A DNA stretch of 64,000 bases from the NCBI GenBank assembly GCA_040389045.1, contig JAZKAT010000053.1, forward strand, positions 1 to 64,000. Reading direction: 5' to 3'. Below are positions 33,268 to 43,335 of this stretch, piece by piece. This DNA comes from UBA5158 sp040389045. Its GTDB lineage: Bacteria > Pseudomonadota > Gammaproteobacteria > DSM-16500. Numbering within the stretch: position 1 is the stretch's first letter; each line of letters opens with the position of its first letter. Position numbers and translations under genes: made by a program. The notes under the pieces are model-generated. The model saw only the letters and a program-made list of their open reading frames with translations. It was not told the DNA's origin and ran no database searches.

Positions 33268-33975
33268 ATGAAAAAACATCTTACATGTCGCTGCTTGCTT
33301 GGCTTAACAGCGGTAGTCGTTTCTTCTTCACTATTAGCTTCCTCATTAAATAATGACAGAACGCCTTTTTATGTCGCCGCTAAAGTAGGGGTCTTTCAGG
33401 CGAGTTTTAATTCTACTTATTTAGATTTAACCGATGTCATTCAACAAAACATTGCCCAATCTTTTCAACAAAATGGTTATACCGAAGGGTTGGCGATAGG
33501 GTTTAGCAAACTGTTTTACCAGCAATACCTGCTGGGCCTTGAATTAGCGGGTAGTTATGATTCCCATAACGCGAATTTTCAAGCTGGCGCGTCGACGGCG
33601 GCATTTTCCGATAATGTACGGGTCCGTAGTCACTTTGATTTAACCGTAGTGCCTGGCCTCATGTTAAATGATGCTACCGCCATTTATTTGAAATTAGGCG
33701 TATCACGCGCTGCCATCCAGGATACCCTGGTTTCTCCTACCGGCTTTGCGCCAACTAACGTCCGATTAACCAACGATACCAATGCGAACGGCTTTGTTGC
33801 CGGCCTTGGGTTTGAAAGATCTATTATCAAAAATGTATCGGTTTTTGTGGAAGGAAATTATCGGGATTATGGCACCGTCAATTTTGGCGCTTTCCAGAAT
33901 TTTACCGCGACTTATACCAATTCTTCACATATTTATACTTATGATGCGTCTTTAGGTGCTGCATATCATTTCTAA
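33268..33975 (+). CDS. Outer-membrane beta-barrel protein
   Basis: A 235-residue exported protein. A signal peptide lies at about 1-25 (LLGLTAVVVSSSLLAS). The mature part has alternating strands (PFYVAAKVGVFQASF, AIGFSKLFYQQYLLGLELAG, AIYLKLGVSRAA, FVEGNYRDYG) and ends SLGAAYHF with the C-terminal Phe recognised by the Bam machinery. It resembles small OmpA/Opa-like barrels. The RBS is AAGGAAT. Its stop is 3 bp from the end of the convergent giant gene. Confidence 0.82.
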   Translation: MKKHLTCRCLLGLTAVVVSSSLLASSLNNDRTPFYVAAKVGVFQASFNSTYLDLTDVIQQNIAQSFQQNGYTEGLAIGFSKLFYQQYLLGLELAGSYDSHNANFQAGASTAAFSDNVRVRSHFDLTVVPGLMLNDATAIYLKLGVSRAAIQDTLVSPTGFAPTNVRLTNDTNANGFVAGLGFERSIIKNVSVFVEGNYRDYGTVNFGAFQNFTATYTNSSHIYTYDASLGAAYHF

Positions 33976-33978
33976 TGA

Positions 33979-36900
33979 TTAAGCGGCTGGTGGTACTGCC
34001 TTCCTGGAGTGGGAAACTGTTTCTAGCTGCGCGGTTTGCCATTCACGAATATCATTAAGTAGTGTACTGTCTTTTTTGATAATTTCACGATGTGGTTCTG
34101 ATAAATTATCTAAGAATACGCTAATCGAGTGTTGAGGGTTTTTTTGCAGTGTATCTTTCAAATCTTCTAAAATTTGAATATGTTCCTGTTGCAACCTTTC
34201 TTCATTCTTGAATAAAGTTGATTTCGAGCCACGGTTCAATTTTAAAAAAGCAATTTCCGCTTCAATACGCTTTTTGATGCCTGTTGGCGGTAATACAATT
34301 GTTTCAAGTTTCTTTATTAACATACCCGTTCGGCCAGCAAATAATTGTCGATATGTTTTGGCAAATTTTTTGTTTTTGGCAATATTTTCTAAAGCAACCG
34401 AGAGGCTGTGATTTTTTAATTGCTCTTTTAACTCGGTCAATAAGGCAATCCGAACTTGCTTCGTTTCGCTTCTACGAAAGGTAGATTTTTCTAATTCATT
34501 TTTTAACTGGCCAATTTGCTGAGTAATTTTTTGCTGAACATAACTTGATTCTGCGTATCTTTCGGTAATACCTAGTCTGGCGTGAACATCTATATCCGCT
34601 TCTTCTGAAGATTTAAAGTTATCAATAACTTTTTTGCCAATTTCACTATTGGCTATATAAGAATTTATTTCGGTAATTTGGTTAATTAACGGCGTTTGCC
34701 TGCTTATCAGTAATTGGTATTCTTCGGGATATTTACCGCTAATATGCGATAAGGCATCACCTATGCGGTAACCTTGTTTAGAAAGCAAAGATTTAAGCAA
34801 TTCCAAGCCTTTGATAGATTTTTCAAAGTCTTTTCTAGTTTCTAATGAAAATAATCTATGGCTGGCATGGTTGATGCGCGTAATTTCATGATCTATAAGA
34901 TCTAAAATATCATCCGTTGTTGATGAAACTTTTTGGATTTCTAACATCATTATGCCAGTGCGTCCATCCCCTAATTGATGCATATTTTCTCGAAGCAAAG
35001 GATTTCTTTGCATCATTTTTAACGCACGGTCAAATGGAAAATGTTTTATTTTTTCTTTGAAATCGGTTAATAAAGAAATTTTGATGTCTTTGGTTTTGAA
35101 AAAGTTATACCACCGGTCTTTTTCAACAGTTAATTCATCGATTCGTTGATTGAGGAGGGCGGTGATGGCGCTATGTTTTTGGTTTGACATGCCGGCTAGT
35201 TCAAGCATATGTTGTCGCAGGGTTCGTTTATCCGCTAAACCGGATATTTTGATTGCAGAGTTTATGCTCTCAACAATATAGTCACGTGGCAATTGATTTT
35301 CAAAGAGCATGCCTTGTCTTTGATTAATAATAGCGGTGGCATACGGAGGACGTTCTTCCGGTTTAAATTCATAACCAAAATCGTCTACCATTTGATTGAA
35401 GCTAGCTAACACATTATTTATTGATATACCCTTCTGGAATTCATAGGTGGTAATTTCAGCAGGCCCCGTATCAGTAAGAAAGTTAGTAACTTTAAACCGG
35501 TCTATGCCTAGCATAATATCGCGAAATACCAGATTTAACGCCTGTATCGTAGTCGATAACTGTTCTTTAAGTAATTCATTGAGAGTGCCATAGGTTTGTG
35601 CTGAATTATTTGTTAGGGTATTTAGATGGGGATAAATATTGTAAACTAATTTAAGCGCATCATAGAGTTTACAAGGTGATTTCGAGAATTCGCGAACTTC
35701 TTTCAATACACTTAAAATATCATCAACCGTTTTTTTAGCAGCTTCTCTGGCAAGAGGGCTGGCAGGTAATTTGTCTTCAAAAGATAATAATAATTCTTGA
35801 ATTGAATCTAATCGCTGATTTAAATCAACCGCTTCGAAGAAAATCTTATCGTGTTGGTTTAGAGCTTGAAAAAATGGATTGTTAGCGAATTGTTGCGTGT
35901 GAGCAGCGGCTTTGGGTGGCATGAGAGCGCTTAATTGTTTTTGCACGCCGGACGCGGTACTAATTTTTTCGATAAAGGAAAAAACATCAAAATCATCAAC
36001 GTCATTGTACAGATCATAATAGGCCGAGGTCAAATCATGCATATTGCTATAAAGCGCAGGAAATTTGGCTGCCAAGCTCATGAGCCCCTGATTTTTGCCA
36101 TAATAATATTCGATAATAGGCGCGTGCGTCTTGTCCAGTTTTTCAAACAATATTCGGGCATTGATTAGCAAATTATAAAATTTCTTATAATCTTGTATCC
36201 TGCCGGGTTCAAGGCTTTTAGTACGGATGATAAATCTACCTTCTTCATCTTTATCGGCATCAGCAAAAAATTCCTGATAGACATTATTATTCAACATGGA
36301 TTGAAATAAATGCTCTGTAGTCGTTTCCAGGCTTTTAATACTAGCGATGGTAGATTCATAGAAAGACGGTTGATTGGCGTCGGCTCCAATTTCAGGTGGC
36401 TGTTCTGGCATAGGCTTAGGTAGCTGTACCGCATCAATGTTCGGCCTAACCACTTGCATGATAGGAGGTGGGGGAGTATTAACAACCTGGTATTCCTGTT
36501 TAGTCAGGTTTATCACATCCCATTGACGCAATTTTTCAAATAATTCCTGTTCATATTCAAAAAGTAGAGTTTTTTGCTCGGGAAATAAATTCGCGGTAAC
36601 GTTAGTCAATGAACTATTTGGATTGCGGATTAATTGATCTTTTAATTGCGCTAGAGCATAAATACGGTCTTCAATAAATTGCTCTTGTTCACTGAACAGG
36701 GAATATTCCTGGCTACGCATTTTTTTCAGGCGCGAAATGGCATAATCGACATATTTACTTTTTTCACTGGGAGTGACTTCTGATAGTTCAAGCTTATTCA
36801 TTAGCGTACCGGTACGACCTTCGTGCAACAAATAGAAAGTCGAGCGAAATTGTTTATTACTGGCTATGTTTTCCAGAGCAGCATCAAGGGTGCGAGTGTT

Positions 36901-39900
36901 TAATTGCAGTTTTAATTCATTAAGTAATAAGATTTTTTGTTCTTTTATATCTTTGCTAAAAAAAGTATGGGTCAATTCATTGGTTAATTCGAGAATGCGT
37001 TTGTCGATTTCATTTTTTACATAACCATATTTGAGATGAACTTCCCTTGGTGAATAGTGTAATTTAGTATTGGCTGGATCTATGTAATCTATTACTTTAT
37101 TGCCATATACTGCTTTGGGAATGAGATCGCTTGAAATCATCAATTCATTAATAAATGGCAAGTCTCTTCTTAATAAAGTTTGATACTCTTCCGGATTAGT
37201 CGCGTTAAGTTCACGCAAGGCTTCGTCAAGTGGAAATCCTGGTTTAACCATTAATTTCCTGAGTTTTTCCAGAGCTAAAATTCTTGCTTCATTGACGCTG
37301 CGTTTGAATTTAATAAAGAATAAAATGCGTTGATCTCGACTTTCTTTTAATTTATTTATTTCAAGATCAATTTTCCTGATTATCTCTTGGGGTGAAGCGT
37401 CGCTTAGTAGTTGTATTTGTCTTAATATCTTGCCAGTACGGCCTTGCCAGAGCATAGGCATTTTTTTACGATCCAGTGGATTATTTAACGATACGCTTTG
37501 CAACGCCGTATCCAGTGAATTAGTTTTGGCGATTTCCATTCTTAATTTGCTTAACAAAGTGATTTTTTTGTCCCTGACGTTCGATGAAAGCCATTGGTAC
37601 AAGCCAGTTGCGAATTTTTCTATTAATTTAAACGGGCTTTCCAAATAAATTATCCGTAAACCTTTTTTTAATAAGTTAAGTTGTTGTTGTATAACGCCAC
37701 TTATTCCACTCCAAAAGGACTGTTCATCTTTTAAATTGGCTATTCTTATGGCGATTAAATTTTCAGCTGTGTCGAAACGTTTTCTTACATGGGTAATTTC
37801 TGCTGAATGTTTTTTGGTTATGCTTTGCGACTCTACGGTCTGCTCCGCCGATTTGATACGTGAAATCAGCAATTCCTTTGGCGTATTGGGATAAGTCAGC
37901 ATTAATTTTCGTTGGTTAAGGATTGCGAGAGAATAGGGGTAGCGTTCTTCGGGTTTTAATTCATAACCGGTTTTTTCAATCGCTTCATTAAAGGATTCGA
38001 GCATCGTTTTCAGCGAAATTCCATCCGCGAATTCATAGGAACTTAAGGTGCCCGTTTTTAAATGATACTCAATTTCAAATTGATCCAGATTAAGTACTGC
38101 ATCTCTAAAGATTAAATTTAGTTGTTGGGCGGTCATTAATAAATGATCTTTGAACACTGTTTGTAATGAAATATAACTCTTGGGCAATTCATTAATTAAC
38201 AACTGTATCTTTGGATAAACCTCGTAAACAAATTTAAGCACGTCTAACAGGCTTTTTGGTGAACCTTTTAAATTGTCAAATTCAAGTATAATTTTATTAA
38301 TATCATTTATCGTTCGCTGGATATTATCACTGGCTTGACCACCTTTGGGCAGGTTTTTATTAAAATCATTTAATATAGCTTTTAAAGCATTTATCTTATC
38401 ATCGGTACCTTTCAACATGGCAATCCAGCTTTCTCCCTGATTCAAATGCGAGAGATAAAATGGATTGGTGGTAAGTTGCTGTTTGCCGAGTTCAAGATTG
38501 AAAGGGATGATTTTTTGTAATTCGTGATTTAATCCGGAAACCGATGACAAGTTTCTTAATAAAGTCATCGCGCCTAATGGTTCTATGTAAGCATATAATT
38601 CATTATAAGATGCCAGCCATTCGGTATAATCCGCATAAAGTTTGGGAGATTTTATAATGGTATTGTAGAGATCAAAAGGTTGGATGGTTTGTAAATGTAA
38701 TTTACTGGTTTTTTCAAAAAAGATTTCCATGTTGACTAGCATGTTATGAAAACGCATGTAATTAACAATCTTAGCGTTTTCACTATTGACTGCGGGTAAA
38801 ACAAACAGACCGGTTTTAGATTTTTCCGCATTTCTAAAATATTTATCATAATAAAATGGCTCAATAATATTTGCCAGTAAGTCTTCGACGTGTGTTCTGA
38901 TCTTAATAACCGAAGTTTTGGCGCTTAGATAGATGTTCGGGGTGGGCAAAGGTTCATGATAATAATTCAAAAAATCACGCATTCTTTTCAAATCATCGCC
39001 AGTGAAGTTTGCTTTTTCTTTTAATGCAAGATTAACTTCGGCAGGAGTAAAATTCGCGTTTTCTACTAATATTTCTTTTACTTCTTCTAGAGTAAAACTC
39101 TCTTTTACAGCTAATAACTTTTCCAGCTGATCTTCGACGGATGCTTGGTTTGCTTCTAATAAAATATTCATTTCTTCAGATGGGAAATTAACTTCATCAA
39201 TATTGATATCAAGACGATCTGCTGTTTCTTTAATTAACTCATTCACTTCGTCAGGAGTGAGGATGGTATATTTAACTAAAATTTTCCTGATTTCTGCAGT
39301 AAAGTCTGATTTCCCTTTTAGAATTTTATTTAATCCAGCGGCGTTTAACTTAGCTTGTCTTTCTAAGATATTCTGCAGGTCTTCAGCATAAAAAAGTTTT
39401 TTTCCATATAATATATTTTTTAGCATCCCAGTAAACCCAGCTAAACCTTCCTCAGAGATGCTGACATCATCAAACAAGGATTTGTCTGCAGCGTCACTTT
39501 TTAAGTCGGCCAGTGAGTCAAATGTTTGAGTGGAGTCTTCAAAAGCCAGCAGGGGGATTTTAGTTTTTTTAGCAGCATTATAGTAATAAAGTTGATACAG
39601 ACCTTGTTTGCTTTGGACTAAAAAATAAGTGTCACGGACAATGTTTTTGAATAATTCTTTCGAATTAAATGTTTTTTCGGTCACAACTTTAAATAAAATA
39701 CCATCCTCCTTGCTAAGTAAGTCACGAAGTTTGGCTAGTTTGGCGGTAATTTTCGGGTTTTTATCGGCTGGAATCTCTTCTTCATACTCGTCATCGTCGT
39801 CGCTTAATTCAATACTTTCTACCAGATCTTTATCTTTCGGTATGTCAATTAATTCATACATATCGTCCAAAGCAGGATTTTGTGGCTCTTGAACTTCTTG

Positions 39901-40266
39901 CAGAGCAATTAGCGCATCGCGCAAATTAATTTTCTCATCAACTTGCGTCAAGATGAGTGGATCAATCTGGCGAACACGATTTAAAAAGTCTTTATCGATT
40001 TCAATTTTACGCGCCCATTTTTCTTCGCCGCGGTCAACGCAATAAAGCTGTAGTTCACCTTTAGGCGTATTAATAAAATAATAAGTACGTTTTTCCAGAG
40101 TATGTTTTTTTTGTTTTAATATTTTTAGCTGGGAGGCGGGTAATAAATAGATATCATTTTCGTCATAGTCTTCAGGAGAAAATTTCATTGCTTTCTCTTG
40201 AATAACGTCGACTTCTTTATCGATTTGTTGTGGCTTTGACCCCCACAACCAGCTTAATGAAAACAC
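33979..40266 (-). CDS. Giant internally duplicated protein (2095 residues), candidate effector
   Basis: A cytosolic-looking, almost wholly helical protein with no signal peptide or membrane span; GTG start after GGGGGTATCCG. Residues 1-460 contain a short repeated strand-rich unit, an acidic patch (about 150-170, SDDDDEYEEE) and degenerate helix repeats such as NANFTPAEVNLALKE. Residues about 460-1260 and 1325-2085 are two copies of one long module, joined by a Pro-rich linker (about 1262-1305). Each copy holds a KPEERxPYxxAIxNQR block (about 775 and 1635) and two GRTG units (about 942/1149 and 1767/1977) alternating with PEEYQxLL-like units. I know no named family. Confidence 0.8.
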   Translation of the reverse strand: MFSLSWLWGSKPQQIDKEVDVIQEKAMKFSPEDYDENDIYLLPASQLKILKQKKHTLEKRTYYFINTPKGELQLYCVDRGEEKWARKIEIDKDFLNRVRQIDPLILTQVDEKINLRDALIALQEVQEPQNPALDDMYELIDIPKDKDLVESIELSDDDDEYEEEIPADKNPKITAKLAKLRDLLSKEDGILFKVVTEKTFNSKELFKNIVRDTYFLVQSKQGLYQLYYYNAAKKTKIPLLAFEDSTQTFDSLADLKSDAADKSLFDDVSISEEGLAGFTGMLKNILYGKKLFYAEDLQNILERQAKLNAAGLNKILKGKSDFTAEIRKILVKYTILTPDEVNELIKETADRLDINIDEVNFPSEEMNILLEANQASVEDQLEKLLAVKESFTLEEVKEILVENANFTPAEVNLALKEKANFTGDDLKRMRDFLNYYHEPLPTPNIYLSAKTSVIKIRTHVEDLLANIIEPFYYDKYFRNAEKSKTGLFVLPAVNSENAKIVNYMRFHNMLVNMEIFFEKTSKLHLQTIQPFDLYNTIIKSPKLYADYTEWLASYNELYAYIEPLGAMTLLRNLSSVSGLNHELQKIIPFNLELGKQQLTTNPFYLSHLNQGESWIAMLKGTDDKINALKAILNDFNKNLPKGGQASDNIQRTINDINKIILEFDNLKGSPKSLLDVLKFVYEVYPKIQLLINELPKSYISLQTVFKDHLLMTAQQLNLIFRDAVLNLDQFEIEYHLKTGTLSSYEFADGISLKTMLESFNEAIEKTGYELKPEERYPYSLAILNQRKLMLTYPNTPKELLISRIKSAEQTVESQSITKKHSAEITHVRKRFDTAENLIAIRIANLKDEQSFWSGISGVIQQQLNLLKKGLRIIYLESPFKLIEKFATGLYQWLSSNVRDKKITLLSKLRMEIAKTNSLDTALQSVSLNNPLDRKKMPMLWQGRTGKILRQIQLLSDASPQEIIRKIDLEINKLKESRDQRILFFIKFKRSVNEARILALEKLRKLMVKPGFPLDEALRELNATNPEEYQTLLRRDLPFINELMISSDLIPKAVYGNKVIDYIDPANTKLHYSPREVHLKYGYVKNEIDKRILELTNELTHTFFSKDIKEQKILLLNELKLQLNTRTLDAALENIASNKQFRSTFYLLHEGRTGTLMNKLELSEVTPSEKSKYVDYAISRLKKMRSQEYSLFSEQEQFIEDRIYALAQLKDQLIRNPNSSLTNVTANLFPEQKTLLFEYEQELFEKLRQWDVINLTKQEYQVVNTPPPPIMQVVRPNIDAVQLPKPMPEQPPEIGADANQPSFYESTIASIKSLETTTEHLFQSMLNNNVYQEFFADADKDEEGRFIIRTKSLEPGRIQDYKKFYNLLINARILFEKLDKTHAPIIEYYYGKNQGLMSLAAKFPALYSNMHDLTSAYYDLYNDVDDFDVFSFIEKISTASGVQKQLSALMPPKAAAHTQQFANNPFFQALNQHDKIFFEAVDLNQRLDSIQELLLSFEDKLPASPLAREAAKKTVDDILSVLKEVREFSKSPCKLYDALKLVYNIYPHLNTLTNNSAQTYGTLNELLKEQLSTTIQALNLVFRDIMLGIDRFKVTNFLTDTGPAEITTYEFQKGISINNVLASFNQMVDDFGYEFKPEERPPYATAIINQRQGMLFENQLPRDYIVESINSAIKISGLADKRTLRQHMLELAGMSNQKHSAITALLNQRIDELTVEKDRWYNFFKTKDIKISLLTDFKEKIKHFPFDRALKMMQRNPLLRENMHQLGDGRTGIMMLEIQKVSSTTDDILDLIDHEITRINHASHRLFSLETRKDFEKSIKGLELLKSLLSKQGYRIGDALSHISGKYPEEYQLLISRQTPLINQITEINSYIANSEIGKKVIDNFKSSEEADIDVHARLGITERYAESSYVQQKITQQIGQLKNELEKSTFRRSETKQVRIALLTELKEQLKNHSLSVALENIAKNKKFAKTYRQLFAGRTGMLIKKLETIVLPPTGIKKRIEAEIAFLKLNRGSKSTLFKNEERLQQEHIQILEDLKDTLQKNPQHSISVFLDNLSEPHREIIKKDSTLLNDIREWQTAQLETVSHSRKAVPPAA

Positions 40267-40305
40267 CGGATACCCCCGTTTGTTTTTATGTCCTTTTGTA
40301 GTTCT

Positions 40306-40314
40306 ATTATAGCA
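40306..40314 (-). promoter_or_regulatory. Extended -10 promoter of the giant gene
   Basis: On the minus strand TGCTATAAT, an extended -10, lies about 40 bp before the GTG start. No good -35 is seen, which is acceptable for an extended -10 promoter. Confidence 0.5.
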
Positions 40315-40372
40315 TTGATGGTAACAATATGATCATATGGGTTTTTTTAGGCATAAAAACAAGGTGTTACTT

Positions 40373-40969
40373 TCAGCTATCATCCCGCCTTTTCGCCACA
40401 GGCTTGTCCAGGCCAAACAGGATATTTCCCAGCAGGACCATGATGCTTGCGGTTAAACCCCAGATTAAGACATTACCTTGACGGTAACTATACGTGGGGT
40501 GACGTTTGCTTAAGCGTTCCATGGTTTCATCGCGATTAATTAACCTTAAATCTTCAAGGGAGAAATAAAATAATTCAGCAATTTCTTCACTGGAGTAGTG
40601 TTGCAATGCCATAAATTCTTTTTTAGCAATGACGGCGACAAAGGGACGTACCAGACTGTGATAATGATCGTAAAAATCATCTAACTGACCAATGATTTGA
40701 TAATGCTCTGGACTTAAATTTAATTCTTCCTGCGTTTCACGTAGCGCGGTAAATTGTAAATCGCTATCCGATAATTCTTTCATGCCACCCGGAAAACAAT
40801 AATCGCCAACATACGTGGCCACTGTTTCCGAACGTTTGGTGACTAATAATGAAAAATTATTTTCATCATCAAACATCAGCAGTATTAATACCGCAGCAGA
40901 GTGCGGTGTATTAGGGGCCGTGACAGGTTGATAGTTTTGCAACGTCTTAACGATACTATCAAGGTCCAT
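40373..40969 (-). CDS. Nudix hydrolase, CoA pyrophosphatase type
   Basis: A 198-residue enzyme predicted to cleave CoA and its derivatives to 4'-phosphopantetheine and 3',5'-ADP. The CoAse-specific LVTKRSETVATYVGDYCFPGG precedes the Nudix box, readable as GGMKELSDSDLQFTALRETQ then EELNL. The C-terminal VLIWGLTASIMVLLGNILF is the usual hydrophobic end of this subfamily. Confidence 0.88.
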   Translation of the reverse strand: MDLDSIVKTLQNYQPVTAPNTPHSAAVLILLMFDDENNFSLLVTKRSETVATYVGDYCFPGGMKELSDSDLQFTALRETQEELNLSPEHYQIIGQLDDFYDHYHSLVRPFVAVIAKKEFMALQHYSSEEIAELFYFSLEDLRLINRDETMERLSKRHPTYSYRQGNVLIWGLTASIMVLLGNILFGLDKPVAKRRDDS

Positions 40970-40984
40970 AACTCACACCATAAA

Positions 40985-41371
40985 TTAATGATGATGTCCG
41001 CCACCACCGCCGTGATAGCCACCATGGTATCCACCGTTGTACCCGCCGTGATAACCACCGTGATAACCATTATACCCGCCATGATAATAACCATGGTTAT
41101 AGTAACCGTGGTTATAATAGCCATGATTATAATACCCGTTAGATCGGTAGTAGCCATGGTTGTAATAACCATAATTACCAAACCAGTATGATGTTCCCGC
41201 ATAAGGATAATAGGTATAGGGATAGTAATAATCATTAGGATAATTATAAGCAGGTGATGAATAGTAATAACCACCGTCGGTCACATACGTAGGACCATTA
41301 GTGGGTGTTACTACACATCCTGTGGTGAGAGCGGCTAACAAAGTCACTGTCATTAGCTTAATAGTTTTCAT
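40985..41371 (-). CDS. Tyr/His/Gly/Asn-rich repeat lipoprotein-like exported protein
   Basis: I start at ATG 41371 (MKTIKLMTVTLLAALTTGC), giving 128 residues with a lipoprotein-like signal; the Thr before TGC is not ideal for a lipobox. The rest is low complexity: Tyr/Pro-rich, then tandem GYYNHGYYNHG units, then GGYHGGYHGG ending GGGGHHH. The His density suggests metal binding or an envelope structural role, but no function can be assigned. Confidence 0.65.
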   Translation of the reverse strand: MKTIKLMTVTLLAALTTGCVVTPTNGPTYVTDGGYYYSSPAYNYPNDYYYPYTYYPYAGTSYWFGNYGYYNHGYYRSNGYYNHGYYNHGYYNHGYYHGGYNGYHGGYHGGYNGGYHGGYHGGGGGHHH

Positions 41372-41460
41372 TTTAAAAAACCCCCACAAGGTATTTTCTC
41401 TATTATAATCTTTTTGGGAGTGAGCAAATAAAATACTTTTATTTGCGAGTAGAATGAACA

Positions 41461-41733
41461 CTATAAAGGATATTGGCACCAGGCATCACAAGTTTCATTG
41501 TTGCGGAGGTTATAAATTAATGTTTCTGTACAATTTCCATCGGTGTTGCCAAAAGGCAGTTCAACCTGGTCGCCAACTTGGAAACCATAACAAGCGGACT
41601 TTGCCGAGTATTGTACGCCATCGATGATGAAATCCTGGTCCCCGATAGCTGATTCCACAGTGAAAGCCGCCACGGCAGGCAGGGTAAAACTCATTAACAG
41701 GAGGAAGAGCAAAGATAGGGAAGTTTTTTTCAT
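41461..41733 (-). CDS. Small secreted Cys-containing protein
   Basis: A 90-residue protein with a clear signal peptide (MKKTSLSLLFLLLMSFTLPA, cleavage near VAA-FT). The mature part of about 68 residues has four Cys (ACYGF, GNCTE, ETCDAWCQYP) able to form two disulfides in the periplasm. The family is unknown. It precedes the Tyr/His-rich lipoprotein on the same strand by about 90 bp. Confidence 0.65.
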   Translation of the reverse strand: MKKTSLSLLFLLLMSFTLPAVAAFTVESAIGDQDFIIDGVQYSAKSACYGFQVGDQVELPFGNTDGNCTETLIYNLRNNETCDAWCQYPL

Positions 41734-41888
41734 CGGGCTTTCCTATGGAGTAAGCCCCATTATAGCGATTTTTGAGCTTTATGCGAAGGTGTAAGCAATT
41801 GATTTTGTTAATTAAATATTATGTAAAAAATGATTAAATATTACTCAAAAATAGGTTTATAATTATATTAATAACGAGGATGTGTTCT

Positions 41889-42314
41889 ATGAAAACCCCT
41901 GGTTTGATTCGGCAGCGCGGTTTTACATTAATCGAATTGATGATTACGGTGACTATTGTCGCCATTTTGGCGGGTATTGCTGTACCAACGTATCTCAATT
42001 ATTCCAAACGTGCTTATTATGCTGAAATCGTTAACGCGACAGCGCCATTTAAGTTAGGCGTAGTCGAATGTTTTCAAAACCTGGGTGCGTTAACCAATTG
42101 CAACGGCGGTTCGAATTACATTCCCGCAAACATTACTAGTACAACTGGCGGCGTTGCCTCGGCACGAGTCGCAGCAGGCGTCATTACTGTTACACCCGTT
42201 GCACAGAATGGTATTCTAGGGTCAGATACTTATATTCTAACTCCAACCGTAGTGGGTACTACTATTACCTGGCGTTCCTCAGGCGGTGGTGTATCAGACG
42301 ACCTAGCTCAATAA
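41889..42314 (+). CDS. Type IV major pilin-like protein (PilA/PilE)
   Basis: 141 residues from ATG 41889, with GAGGA 8 bp upstream; an ATG at 41880 overlaps that site. The class III leader ends RQRG, with prepilin cleavage before FTLIELMITVTIVAILAGIA; Glu5 is present. A C-terminal disulfide-like pair occurs early (CFQNLGALTNC) and the Gly/Ser/Thr-rich tail has beta strands. It would need PilD, PilB and PilQ encoded elsewhere. Its last 12 bp overlap the 3' end of convergent sohB. Confidence 0.9.
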   Translation: MKTPGLIRQRGFTLIELMITVTIVAILAGIAVPTYLNYSKRAYYAEIVNATAPFKLGVVECFQNLGALTNCNGGSNYIPANITSTTGGVASARVAAGVITVTPVAQNGILGSDTYILTPTVVGTTITWRSSGGGVSDDLAQ

Positions 42315-43322
42315 GCCAGCCCTTCCTGACATACTTTTAAAAATGGCGCGCTTTAATAGATGCGCTGCTGCAGTCAGTTTATTGGCTAGTGATTTTTTCG
42401 CATGATAAGTTATTTCAAAAAGATTGGCATCGTTCATCTGCGCTGTCAGGTAATCATCACTGGTAATCACTTCATCCACTAATTTCAAAGCTAATGCCTG
42501 GGTTCCTAACCAATGTTCACCAGTGGCGACTTTGTCTATATCAACTTGTTGGCGATTCGTCTGGATTACATTTTTAAAGAGTTGATGAACATCTTCAATT
42601 TCTTCCTGCAGTTTTTCACGGCCTTCTTCGGTGTTATGGCCAAATACAGTCAGCGTGCGTTTAAAGTTGCCCGCCGTCAATTGTTCAAAGTCTATGTGTT
42701 TTTCGCGCAGCAAACGATTAAAATTCGGCAATTGGATGATGACGCCAATGGAACCAATAATCGCAAATGGCGCAGCGAGAATTTTATTCGCCACGCAAGC
42801 CATTAAATAGCCACCGCTGGCAGCGACCTTATCCACGGTGACGGTGAGTGGGATATGTTTTTCTTTTATGCGGGCTAATTGCGCAGCCGCTAATCCATAG
42901 GAGTGCACCATACCGCCGCCGCTTTCCACACGTGCCACTACTTCATCCTGAGGTGTGGCAACAGAGAGGATAGCGGTGATTTCTTCACGCAGGGCACCGA
43001 CGGCTGACGCTTTGATGTCGCCATCAAAAGTGACAATGAAAATATTTTTTTTATCGACTTTTTCTTTTGCTTGTTTTTTTATGCTGACTTTTTGTTCTTT
43101 CAAATATTTTTTAAATTTATCCTTGGCTAAAATCTCAGTAAAAAGGGCTTCCTGAATTTCATAATATTTTTCATTAAGGTTTTTTATCGTGATGCGGCCT
43201 TGCATTTTATCTTTACCACGAGTCAAAAGGGCAATAATGCCGGCAAGTAAAATTAAAATAAGCGTCACCACGATAATTGCTTTTGCAGAAAATAACGCTA
43301 ATTGAATCAGGCCATCATACAT
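42303..43322 (-). CDS. sohB: Inner-membrane peptidase of the SohB/S49 family
   Basis: A 339-residue membrane-anchored serine protease with N-terminal helix about 13-33 (AIIVVTLILILLAGIIALL). The S49 domain has nucleophile Ser169 in DKVAASGGYLMA and the likely general base Lys221 in TAGNFKRTLTVFG. GGGMVHSYG is the conserved oxyanion region. It degrades membrane or signal peptides. The start is 13 bp after the DedA-PAP2 gene, so the two are probably cotranscribed. Confidence 0.92.
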   Translation of the reverse strand: MYDGLIQLALFSAKAIIVVTLILILLAGIIALLTRGKDKMQGRITIKNLNEKYYEIQEALFTEILAKDKFKKYLKEQKVSIKKQAKEKVDKKNIFIVTFDGDIKASAVGALREEITAILSVATPQDEVVARVESGGGMVHSYGLAAAQLARIKEKHIPLTVTVDKVAASGGYLMACVANKILAAPFAIIGSIGVIIQLPNFNRLLREKHIDFEQLTAGNFKRTLTVFGHNTEEGREKLQEEIEDVHQLFKNVIQTNRQQVDIDKVATGEHWLGTQALALKLVDEVITSDDYLTAQMNDANLFEITYHAKKSLANKLTAAAHLLKRAIFKSMSGRAGLLS

Positions 43323-43335
43323 AAGTATTTTTCCA

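Noticed and set aside
40885..41274. 129-codon minus-strand frame rich in Ile/Met/Thr over the repeat lipoprotein
   Set aside because: It is an out-of-frame reading of the Tyr/His/Gly repeats; the called frame has a signal peptide and ribosome site.
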